From Natronospirillum operosum (GTDB lineage Bacteria; Pseudomonadota; Gammaproteobacteria; Pseudomonadales; Natronospirillaceae): 64,000 bases of DNA. Location of the stretch: positions 1 to 64,000 of the forward strand of contig NZ_SRMF01000012.1 of assembly GCF_004768465.1 (NCBI RefSeq), written 5' to 3'. Below the pieces are notes generated by a model that saw nothing but the letters and a program-made list of their open reading frames with translations, was not told the DNA's origin and made no database searches. The translations under genes were made by a program, and so were the position numbers. Numbering within the stretch: position 1 is the first letter of the stretch; the number at the start of each line of letters is the position of its first letter. Below are positions 50,234-57,406 of the stretch, piece after piece.

Positions 50234-50285
50234 TGTAGGCGGTGAGCCTTGCTCACGCATGCGTGGCCGAGGGCCACAGCCTACA
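50234..50285. repeat. REP-like doublet (BIME type)
   Basis: An outer stem TGTAGGC (50234-50240) with GCCTACA (50279-50285) encloses two hairpins, TGAGC/GCTCA (50243-50255) and TGGCC/GGCCA (50264-50276), joined by the palindrome CGCATGCG (50256-50263). Read as two inverted units, each is GTAGGC + 2 bases + hairpin + CGC, as in Pseudomonas-type REP sequences. It lies in the 90-bp gap between convergent genes. Confidence 0.75.
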
Positions 50286-50297
50286 AATGAGGCGGAC

Positions 50298-51245
50298 CTA
50301 CAGCAAACCGATCTCGCGCAGGCGCTCTTGCAGGAACTCATGGGCCGTAATCGGGGCATACCGCTGCGGGTTGTCCGCGCTCACACACTGCGGCAGTACG
50401 CTCAGGTCCATATCCGGATTGGGATGCAGAAAGAACGGCACCGAGTAGCGGCTGACTCTGGCCGCCGGGCCGGTGGGGTTGACCACCCGATGGGTGGTGC
50501 TGGGCAGCAGGCCATTGGTCAGTCGCTGCAGAATGTCGCCGATATTGACCACTATGGTGCCGGGCAGCAGGGACACCGGCACCCAGTCGCCCTGCCGGCT
50601 CTGGATCTCGAGCCCGGACTGGCGCGAGCCGACCAGCAGGGTAATCAGATTGATGTCTTCATGCGCGGCGGCACGCAGACTGCCGGCCGGAGGCTCGTCA
50701 GGCAGCGGCGGATAATGCAGCACGCGCAGTATGCTGTTGCCCTGGTCGGTACGGGCAGCAAACCAGTCCGCTGGCAAGTCCAGATAGCGGGCCAGCGCCT
50801 GCAGTAGCTGCTGCCCCACACGCTCCAGTTCGGCATAGAGCGTCAGCGCCGCCGCTCTGAAGGCCGGCTGCTCCTGCGGCCAGATATTGGGTTGCAGCTG
50901 CGCGTAGCGGGGCGCCGCCAGTTCGCGCCCGACATGCCAGAATTCTTTCAGATCGTGCACCGCCGCCCCCTTCGCCACCTCGCGCGCAAAGGGCGTATAG
51001 CCCCGGGCGCCGCCCGGGCTGCCGGCATACTGCAGCTTGGTGGCTGCGGGCAGGGCAAACAGGGCTTCCGCAGCATCCAGGGCATGCTCGATCACTGCGT
51101 CCGGCACACCGTGCTGCTGCACCCCCACAAACCCCCATTGCCGATAGGCCCGACCCAGGCATCGGGCAAACTCGTCCGGCTGCCGGGCCTGCTCACGCAG
51201 ATCGAACACGGGAATGGTGTGCTCTGGCGCTGCGGTTTCACTCAT
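50298..51245 (-). CDS. isopenicillin-N-synthase-like 2OG-Fe(II) oxygenase
   Basis: A 315-residue enzyme of the 2-oxoglutarate/Fe(II) family: IPVFDLREQARQPDEFARCL start, iron ligands His/Asp in AAHEDINLITLL (near 192) and His in STTHRVVNP (near 248), and the R-x-S pair in ARVSRYSVPFF. The substrate is unknown. It is 17 bp downstream of the amidohydrolase gene on the same strand and probably co-transcribed with it. Confidence 0.85.
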   Translation of the reverse strand: MSETAAPEHTIPVFDLREQARQPDEFARCLGRAYRQWGFVGVQQHGVPDAVIEHALDAAEALFALPAATKLQYAGSPGGARGYTPFAREVAKGAAVHDLKEFWHVGRELAAPRYAQLQPNIWPQEQPAFRAAALTLYAELERVGQQLLQALARYLDLPADWFAARTDQGNSILRVLHYPPLPDEPPAGSLRAAAHEDINLITLLVGSRQSGLEIQSRQGDWVPVSLLPGTIVVNIGDILQRLTNGLLPSTTHRVVNPTGPAARVSRYSVPFFLHPNPDMDLSVLPQCVSADNPQRYAPITAHEFLQERLREIGLL

Positions 51246-51262
51246 GGCGCACAGTCTCCGCT

Positions 51263-52423
51263 TCAGTCGGGCCAGCGGCGCACCACGCCGCCACTGATCA
51301 CCCCCAGCACCTCATGGTGCTCCGACCACAGCACCAGATCGGCGTCGGCCCCGGCCTCCAGACGCCCCTTGCGCGGCAGACCCAGGGTCTCGGCCGGGTT
51401 CAGCGATACGGTACGCAGCAATGTCTCAAAGCTCAGCCCCACATCACGCACACCGCGCTGCACCGCATCCGCCAGGCTGTCCAGGCGCCCCATGCCAACG
51501 CGCAGAAAACGGCCTTCGGCATCGAATTCGGGCAGGCTGGCATAGGCATCGCTGGACAATGTGATGCGATCACCCGGCACGCCGGCGGCCAGCGCTTCGG
51601 CAACTGCCAGCGGACTGTCCACATCCCCGGCCGCCAGCAGGCCTGCATTGGTGGTGGCGGTAAAGTCGATGGTGCCGCCTTCGCGGGCAAAGCGACAACC
51701 CTGCTGCAACAGGTCTCGGGTGCGGTTGATATGGGTGGGGTAGAAGTGCGACAGGCGCACCGGATAGTTCTCGGCCGCCTCGAACAGCACATTCAGCCCG
51801 GCGTCATGATCCCCCACATGGATACTCAGTACACCCTGCTTGCCGCCCAGCATGGCGCCTACGCGCACCTCTGAAGCCAGACGGGCCAGTTCGGCGGCAC
51901 TGGGATGGCTGCCCCGATGATCGGCAATGGCGACTTCGCCGACGCCGATGACCTCCGGAATCCAGGCCAGATCGGTCTGTACCGAGCCGGTCAGGGTACG
52001 GATGGGCAGATGATAGTTGCCGGCATAGATATGGGCCGACACCCCGGCGGTGGCGAGCAGGCGGGCATGGGCCAGCAGTTCGGTGTGACTGCGCTGCACC
52101 GCATCCGTGCCCAGGGCGCCGGTCACCGTGGTCACCCCACTGAGCCAGGCATCTTCGGGTGGCATGGCCGGCATGCGCGAGCCATAGCCTCCTTCGCCGC
52201 CACCGCCAGTGATATGGGTCAGGGTATCGACCAGTCCGGGGCTGACCACGGCGCCCTGTGCATCCATTTCGTGCAGGCCGGGCAGGCCGGTGATCTCAAT
52301 TGAGGCATCCACGGCCAGAATGCGGCCTTCCACCATCAGCAGATCACGCAGGCCGAGGGGCCGGGGGGCATAAACCCGGGCGTTGCGTAGCAACAACGGG
52401 GGATTGGCGGACTGAGGGGTCAT
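51263..52423 (-). CDS. isoaspartyl-dipeptidase-like amidohydrolase, altered metal site
   Basis: A 386-residue protein of the IadA group: [19 protein letters not shown] (65-79), [53 protein letters not shown] and SSDAYAS. Compared with E. coli IadA as I remember it, the first ligand of the HxH pair (His68) is Leu68 and the carboxylated Lys162 is Glu163. The remaining His and Asp ligands are present. So the metal centre should differ. AGAGGAC lies before the ATG at 52423. Role in isoaspartyl peptide turnover is inference. Confidence 0.78.
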   Translation of the reverse strand: MTPQSANPPLLLRNARVYAPRPLGLRDLLMVEGRILAVDASIEITGLPGLHEMDAQGAVVSPGLVDTLTHITGGGGEGGYGSRMPAMPPEDAWLSGVTTVTGALGTDAVQRSHTELLAHARLLATAGVSAHIYAGNYHLPIRTLTGSVQTDLAWIPEVIGVGEVAIADHRGSHPSAAELARLASEVRVGAMLGGKQGVLSIHVGDHDAGLNVLFEAAENYPVRLSHFYPTHINRTRDLLQQGCRFAREGGTIDFTATTNAGLLAAGDVDSPLAVAEALAAGVPGDRITLSSDAYASLPEFDAEGRFLRVGMGRLDSLADAVQRGVRDVGLSFETLLRTVSLNPAETLGLPRKGRLEAGADADLVLWSEHHEVLGVISGGVVRRWPD

Positions 52424-52775
52424 GGTGTCCTCTGCTGAAGTGCTGTGCAGTCTGCTTGACGGGCATCGTCGGCTCGGGCGTATTCTTGACGCCATTGCCT
52501 GCAAATTTGTGGCAAAATGCTCTGGCGCCGATCTTGCTTCGGATCGGGTTCGGGCAATCGCTGCGCTCTTACCTTACCAGAGCACGATCAGAGCCAATAC
52601 CGGGACCGGTTTGGCTTTGCGAACAGATGCTTTGGTTTTGCGACAGCAGAATTGCAATGGTCAGTGCCATGATGCTTTAGTGTGCGTCAAACTGGCACAA
52701 CAACAACTGCCGGCCTCGCGAGGCAGCGCGATCCAGAGGCTGCGAGCCGGCACCGCAACAGATTCGGGAGTCATC
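52424..52775. other. 352-bp gap: divergent promoter region
   Basis: The gap between the divergent amidohydrolase and ABC genes has no credible gene; open frames here lack ribosome sites and are extensions of the ABC ATPase frame. It holds the repeated TTTGCGAACA/TTTGCGACA site (52616-52655) and a GGGAG ribosome site for the gene at 52776. Confidence 0.6.
52616..52655 (+). promoter_or_regulatory. repeat operator before ABC ATPase gene
   Basis: TTTGCGAACA at 52616-52625 and TTTGCGACA at 52637-52645 start 21 bp apart, with AATTGC at 52650-52655. The same three elements with identical spacing occur at 54459-54498. Two helical turns between direct repeats suits a dimeric regulator acting on both transcripts. 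Confidence 0.65.
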
Positions 52776-53546
52776 ATGTCTGACGCACACCCACCGCTGG
52801 TGGTTCAGGATATCCATAAATCTTTCGGCGACACCGAGGTCTTGAAGGGTATCTCCATCACTGCCCACAAAGGTGATGTGATTTCCATGATCGGCTCATC
52901 AGGCTCCGGCAAGAGCACCTTTCTGCGTTGCATCAATCTGCTGGAGATTCCCAACCAGGGCGAGATCCGGGTCCATGGTGAAGAGATTCTGTTTCGCGGC
53001 GACGGGCATGACCGGCGCCCGGTGGATGCCAAACAGGTACAGCGCATCCGGGCCCGCCTGTCCATGGTATTCCAGAGTTTCAATCTGTGGTCGCACATGA
53101 CCGCGCTGCAGAATGTCATTGAAGCCCCGATACAGGTGCTGGGCCTGAAGCGGGATGAGGCCATTGCACGAGGTGAGGCCCTGCTGCGCAAGGTCGGCCT
53201 CTATGAACGCAAGGACGCCTACCCGGCACAGATGTCCGGGGGCCAGCAGCAGCGTGCCGCCATTGCCCGCGCCCTGGCCATGGAGCCGGAGGTGCTGCTG
53301 TTCGACGAGCCCACCTCGGCACTGGACCCGGAACTGGTCGGTGAGGTCCTGCAGGTCATGCGTGACCTGGCCCGCGAAGGTCGTACCATGGTCGTGGTCA
53401 CCCATGAGATGGGCTTTGCGCGTGACGTGTCCAGTCAGGTATTGTTCCTGCATCAGGGTCGGCTGGAAGAACAGGGCGAGCCGAAGGAGCTGTTTGGCAA
53501 CCCCAAATCCGAACGCCTGCGCGCCTTTCTGAAACCCAAGTACTGA
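52776..53546 (+). CDS. polar amino-acid ABC transporter ATPase
   Basis: The 256-residue ABC ATPase has Walker [27 protein letters not shown], signature MSGGQQQR, Walker [12 protein letters not shown] and [11 protein letters not shown]. These are typical of the HisP/ArtP/GlnQ group that imports polar amino acids. The ATG at 52776 with GGGAG upstream is the start. A binding-protein gene follows by 11 bp; the permeases come at 55.6 kb. Confidence 0.92.
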   Translation: MSDAHPPLVVQDIHKSFGDTEVLKGISITAHKGDVISMIGSSGSGKSTFLRCINLLEIPNQGEIRVHGEEILFRGDGHDRRPVDAKQVQRIRARLSMVFQSFNLWSHMTALQNVIEAPIQVLGLKRDEAIARGEALLRKVGLYERKDAYPAQMSGGQQQRAAIARALAMEPEVLLFDEPTSALDPELVGEVLQVMRDLAREGRTMVVVTHEMGFARDVSSQVLFLHQGRLEEQGEPKELFGNPKSERLRAFLKPKY

Positions 53547-53557
53547 GCTTCCGCCCC

Positions 53558-54355
53558 ATGACCGACAAGAGCCGCTACATAGCGCCCCTGATCGTCTTCT
53601 CGCTGGCCATTGCCGCGTCCCTGTTCGTGCTTGACCTGTACCGGGTCGAGCCACAGGACCGCACCATCCGCATGGCCGTGGATGTGCCCTATGAACCCTT
53701 CGAATACTATGATTCCGATGGCAATCTGACCGGCTTCGAGATCGAGCTGGGTGAGGCCGTCTGCGAGGAAATGGGGCTGTACTGTCAGTGGGTCGTGCAG
53801 GCCTGGGACGACATCATTCCCGGCCTGCTGGACCGCCGTTACGAAGTCATCTTTTCGTCCATGAGCATTACACCGGACCGCGCCGAGCGCGTGCTGTTCT
53901 CGGCCCCCTACTACACCACCCCCAGCGGCTGGTTTGCCCGTCAGGATGCCGGTTTCGATCCGCAGAGTCCGGCTTCCATGGTCGGTCTGCGGGTCGGGGT
54001 ACAGCGCGGCACCATTCAGGACGACTATGTCACCGACTATCTGGAAGGCATTGATGTGCGCCGCTTCAGCACTGCGGATGACATCGTACTGGATCTCGAA
54101 GGCGGTCGACTGGATGCCATCTTTCTGGACTTCCCGGTCGGTGAGCAGACCATTCTGGGCCGCCCGGGCTATGCCGTCATTGGCGAGCCGGTCAACGAGC
54201 CGCGCCACATTTTCGGGGACGGTGTAGGCGCTGCCTTTCACCCGGACGAACAGGAACTGGCCGAAACCTTCAATGAAGGCCTGCGCCGGGTTAAGGAAAA
54301 TGGCACCTATGAGGCCATCATGAACAACTACTTTGCTTATGACATCATGATCTGA
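53558..54355 (+). CDS. ABC substrate-binding protein, possibly membrane-anchored
   Basis: A 265-residue polar-amino-acid binding protein: RTIRMAVDVPYEPFEYYDSD, FEIELGEAVCEEMG, FSSMSITPDRAERV, RVGVQRGTI and IMNNYFAYD. The N-terminus (about 8-26) is hydrophobic but has no clear signal-peptidase site and is followed by charged residues, so it may remain as a membrane anchor. It is one of two binding proteins for the same locus; the second (54818) has a normal signal. Confidence 0.82.
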   Translation: MTDKSRYIAPLIVFSLAIAASLFVLDLYRVEPQDRTIRMAVDVPYEPFEYYDSDGNLTGFEIELGEAVCEEMGLYCQWVVQAWDDIIPGLLDRRYEVIFSSMSITPDRAERVLFSAPYYTTPSGWFARQDAGFDPQSPASMVGLRVGVQRGTIQDDYVTDYLEGIDVRRFSTADDIVLDLEGGRLDAIFLDFPVGEQTILGRPGYAVIGEPVNEPRHIFGDGVGAAFHPDEQELAETFNEGLRRVKENGTYEAIMNNYFAYDIMI

Positions 54356-54817
54356 TGCGCAGTTGTGGCGCAGTGCCCTGCAGCCCGCGCCACATCAGTG
54401 CATGCGGACTTCAATGGAGGTTCATCAATACCCCGACGGCGCCAGGCAACGGTTTTGTTTTGCGAACAAATACTTGTTTTTTGCGACAGATCAATTGCTT
54501 TGGTGACAATGCTGGGGTGATATTGACTCTACAATAACAATGACCAGAGCATGGCACAGGCGGTCAGAAAGCCCACTGCATCTGGTGTTGCGCCAGAGTA
54601 GTGCAGTTGATACTGGCCTTCCAGCCTGCGAATCCGACCGGTCAGGTCCGGACTACCCAGAGATTCAGCCAGGTATTGTTTTTGCGACAGGCACTGTTCT
54701 TGCTGACTGGTCCCTGCACCGTCAGTCCACTGGCAGCACGCCCATTCTGGGGCAGCCGGTCAGCATGGTTGAGTGAACGGAAGGTAAAACCAAACCGATA
54801 ACAACGGAGACGCAACA
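54356..54817. other. 462-bp gap with promoter region
   Basis: No credible gene: the short frames at 54540-54801 lack ribosome sites. The gap holds the second repeat operator (54459-54498), a third single TTTGCGACA at 54681-54689, and an AACGGAGACG ribosome region before the next gene. Confidence 0.6.
54459..54498 (+). promoter_or_regulatory. second copy of the repeat operator
   Basis: TTTGCGAACA (54459-54468), TTTGCGACA (54480-54488) and AATTGC (54493-54498) repeat the arrangement at 52616-52655 base for base in spacing (0, 21 and 34). A lone TTTGCGACA follows at 54681-54689. It lies upstream of the second binding-protein gene. Confidence 0.65.
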
Positions 54818-55540
54818 ATGAAAAAACTGACACTTGCAATGGGCGTACTGGCACTGGGTGCCAATATAGCCCTGGCAGACGTGGTACGCATGGGTTCGGA
54901 GGGCGCTTACCCTCCCTACAACTTCATCAATGATGACAATGAGCTGGACGGCTTCGAGCGTGAACTGGGTGACGAACTGTGCCGCCGCGCCAACCTGACC
55001 TGTGAATGGGTCATCAACGACTGGGATACCATCATCCCCAACCTGGTCGCCGGCAACTACGACACCATCATGGCCGGCATGTCCATCACTGACGCGCGCA
55101 AGGAAGTGATTTCCTTCACGCAGGATTACCTGCCCAATGATCCGTCTGCCTACATGGCTCTGGCCGGTACACCGACAGACGTGATCGATAACGGCATCAT
55201 CGTGACCCAGTCCAATACCATTCAGGCTGGCTATGTTGCCGAGACCGACGCTGACCTGATCGAGTACCCGACTCCGGATGAAACCATCTCTGCAGTGCGC
55301 AACGGCGAAGCCGACGCGGTACTGGCGGACAAGGAATTCCTGGAAGCCTATGTACGTGATTCCGGTGGTGAACTGGTGCTGATCGCCGAGATCACTCTCG
55401 GTGGCGGCATCGGCATGGGTGTGCGTCAGTCCGACAACGAACTGCGTGAAACCTTCGACGCGATCATCGCTGAAATGAAGGAAGACGGTTCGCTGAACGA
55501 GCTGATCGTCAAGTGGTTCAACGAAGACCTGACTTACTGA
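54818..55540 (+). CDS. polar amino-acid ABC substrate-binding protein
   Basis: The 240-residue protein has a signal peptide (about 1-20, ALA-DVV) and the family-3 solute-binding layout: VRMGSEGAYPPYNFINDD, FERELGDELCRRANL, YDTIMAGMSITDARKEVISF, GVRQSDNELRETFD. A Cys pair (Cys near 60 and 67) should form a disulfide. It likely supplies polar amino acids to the permeases that follow, across a hairpin. Confidence 0.9.
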   Translation: MKKLTLAMGVLALGANIALADVVRMGSEGAYPPYNFINDDNELDGFERELGDELCRRANLTCEWVINDWDTIIPNLVAGNYDTIMAGMSITDARKEVISFTQDYLPNDPSAYMALAGTPTDVIDNGIIVTQSNTIQAGYVAETDADLIEYPTPDETISAVRNGEADAVLADKEFLEAYVRDSGGELVLIAEITLGGGIGMGVRQSDNELRETFDAIIAEMKEDGSLNELIVKWFNEDLTY

Positions 55541-55561
55541 ACCACGACCAATCTGTAAAAT

Positions 55562-55582
55562 GACGGGGCCCCTGGCCCCGTC
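55562..55582 (+). terminator. terminator-like hairpin after binding-protein gene
   Basis: GACGGGGCC, loop CCT and GGCCCCGTC make a 9-bp stem followed by TTTC. It lies 22 bp after the stop and 20 bp before the permease start, so it probably attenuates transcription into the permease genes. Confidence 0.75.
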
Positions 55583-55601
55583 TTTCTACCGGCACTGACT
55601 T

Positions 55602-56510
55602 ATGTTTTCGTTCTGTACCGATCCATCCATACTGCCCACCTGGCAGTGGTATGCCTGCTACCTGACTTCCGGTACGCACCAGGCTTTCTACTGGTCTTTC
55701 GGGGTGGTCATCCTGCTGCTGTTGCTGGCCGCCCCCATGGCCCTGCTGTTCGGCTTTGGCGGCGCCCTGGCCATGCGCTCCCGCTTTCTGCCGCTGAACC
55801 TGTTGGGGAAAGGCTATACCGCACTGGTACGCGGCGTGCCTGACATCGTATTTTTCCTGTTTATCCCCATTGCGATCGGTCAGGGTATCGAATTTCTGCT
55901 GCATCACATCAACTGCCCGGACTGGGATCAACCGCTCCGACAGGGCAACGACTTCCGGGTCTGTGCCGATGCCCGCGTGCCTCCGCGTGGGTCGCCAGCC
56001 TGGGTCTACAATGTGTACGGGTTTATCCTGGCGCTGATCGCCTTTGCCATAGTATTTGGCGCCTTTGTCGCCAACACCCTGTATGGGGCCATGCGCGCCG
56101 TACCCAGAGGCCAGATTGAAACCGCCGAAGCCTACGGCATGACACCCAGAAAGACCTTCATGCGCATCATCCTGCCGCAGATGTGGATCTTTGCCCTGCC
56201 GGGGCTGTCCAATATCTGGATGATCCTGACCAAGGCCACGCCGCTGCTGTTTCTGCTCGGCATTCAGGACATTGTCTACTGGGCACGCGAACTCGGGGGC
56301 CAGAAAACCTCACTGTACAAGTACCCGCACCCGGACTGGCGAGTCTGGTACTTCCTGGTGGTGCTGGTGTTCTATCTCTGCATTACCGCGCTGAGCGAAC
56401 GCTTCTTTGATCACATGATGAATCGACTGAGTATCGGCCAGGCCACCTCCGGTGGTGACCGTTTGCGGCCGAAAGGCAAGAAGAAAGCGAAAGCGGAGGC
56501 GCCCGCATGA
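55602..56510 (+). CDS. polar amino-acid ABC permease 1 (HisQ-type)
   Basis: A 302-residue membrane protein with about five hydrophobic segments, the early LGKGYTALVRGVPDIVFFLF, and the EAA loop QIETAEAYGMTPRKTFMRIILPQ, which docks on the ATPase. The loop between segments 2 and 3 is longer than usual (about residues 95-145, with Cys). Its end overlaps the next permease by ATGA, and it has a Lys-rich C-terminal tail. Confidence 0.9.
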   Translation: MFSFCTDPSILPTWQWYACYLTSGTHQAFYWSFGVVILLLLLAAPMALLFGFGGALAMRSRFLPLNLLGKGYTALVRGVPDIVFFLFIPIAIGQGIEFLLHHINCPDWDQPLRQGNDFRVCADARVPPRGSPAWVYNVYGFILALIAFAIVFGAFVANTLYGAMRAVPRGQIETAEAYGMTPRKTFMRIILPQMWIFALPGLSNIWMILTKATPLLFLLGIQDIVYWARELGGQKTSLYKYPHPDWRVWYFLVVLVFYLCITALSERFFDHMMNRLSIGQATSGGDRLRPKGKKKAKAEAPA

Positions 56511-57358
56511 GAACCTGTGCCGAAAGTTTTCAGGGTTACATCCTGCGCTCTCTGGGCCGCGACTACGGTGAGCGACTGCTGCCGCGCGGCCTCGACATCA
56601 CCTACTGCGACCAGCTGTTCCTGATCGGTTCCGGCATGATCTGGAACATCTACTTCGCCTTTATGGCTGTGGTGCTGGCGTTTTCTCTGGCCACGCTACT
56701 GGCGTTGGGCAAGTTCAGCAACAACCTGTTCCTGCGCAAGCCCGCGAGCTGGTTTATCTTTCTGTTCCGCGGTTCACCGTTGTTTATCCAGTTCTTTTTC
56801 TTCTATTCGCTGTTTGTGCTGCTGCCGCGTCAGGGCATCGAGATCAACCTGCTGTTCACCACCATTACCGCCGATACCGGGGCCTTGCGCACCGCAACAG
56901 TGGGTGGGCTGGTAGTATTGACGCTGAACACGGCGGCCTATACCGCAGAACTGTTCTATGGCGCCCTGCGGTCCATTCCCAAGGGCGATCTGGAGGCGGC
57001 GGATGCCTATGGCCTGAGCGGGTTCACCAAGTTTCGGCGCATTGTCTGGCCAACCATGATGCGTCTGGCCTGGCCGTCATACACCAATGAGGTGATCTTC
57101 CTGTTCCACTCCACCACCCTGGTCTTTCTGTCGGCCTTCCCGGCCCGACAGCAGTCCGGTGAGGCGCTGTACTATGCGCGCTACTTTGTGGATCAGACCT
57201 TCAACCCGTTCGTGTCCTTCCCCATAGTGGCGGGTTACTTCATTGTTGCGACGCTGCTGATCATCTGGCTGTTTTCATGGGGCAACCGCTACCTGAATCG
57301 CCATCTGCCGCAGGCCATGCGCCCACGCATTCGCTTCAAGCCACAGTATCTGCGCTGA
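56507..57358 (+). CDS. polar amino-acid ABC permease 2 (HisM-type)
   Basis: A 283-residue membrane protein with about five segments; FLFRGSPLFIQFFFFYSLF is the typical start of the domain and DLEAADAYGLSGFTKFRRIV is the ATPase-contact loop. It pairs with permease 1. It is the last gene of the operon and is followed by a terminator. Confidence 0.92.
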   Translation: MRTCAESFQGYILRSLGRDYGERLLPRGLDITYCDQLFLIGSGMIWNIYFAFMAVVLAFSLATLLALGKFSNNLFLRKPASWFIFLFRGSPLFIQFFFFYSLFVLLPRQGIEINLLFTTITADTGALRTATVGGLVVLTLNTAAYTAELFYGALRSIPKGDLEAADAYGLSGFTKFRRIVWPTMMRLAWPSYTNEVIFLFHSTTLVFLSAFPARQQSGEALYYARYFVDQTFNPFVSFPIVAGYFIVATLLIIWLFSWGNRYLNRHLPQAMRPRIRFKPQYLR

Positions 57359-57378
57359 CTCACAAGGCAACAGGAAAC

Positions 57379-57402
57379 AACAGGGCCCCATCGGGCCCTG
57401 TT
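57379..57402 (+). terminator. terminator between permease 2 and GH9 gene
   Basis: AACAGGGCCC, loop CATC and GGGCCCTGTT form a 10-bp stem followed by CTGCTT. It lies between two convergent genes (stops at 57358 and 57407) and can serve both strands. Confidence 0.78.
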
Positions 57403-57406
57403 CTGC

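Noticed and set aside
54540-54801. Small frames in the gap before the second binding-protein gene
   Set aside because: No ribosome sites and no protein-like pattern; the area is better explained as control DNA.
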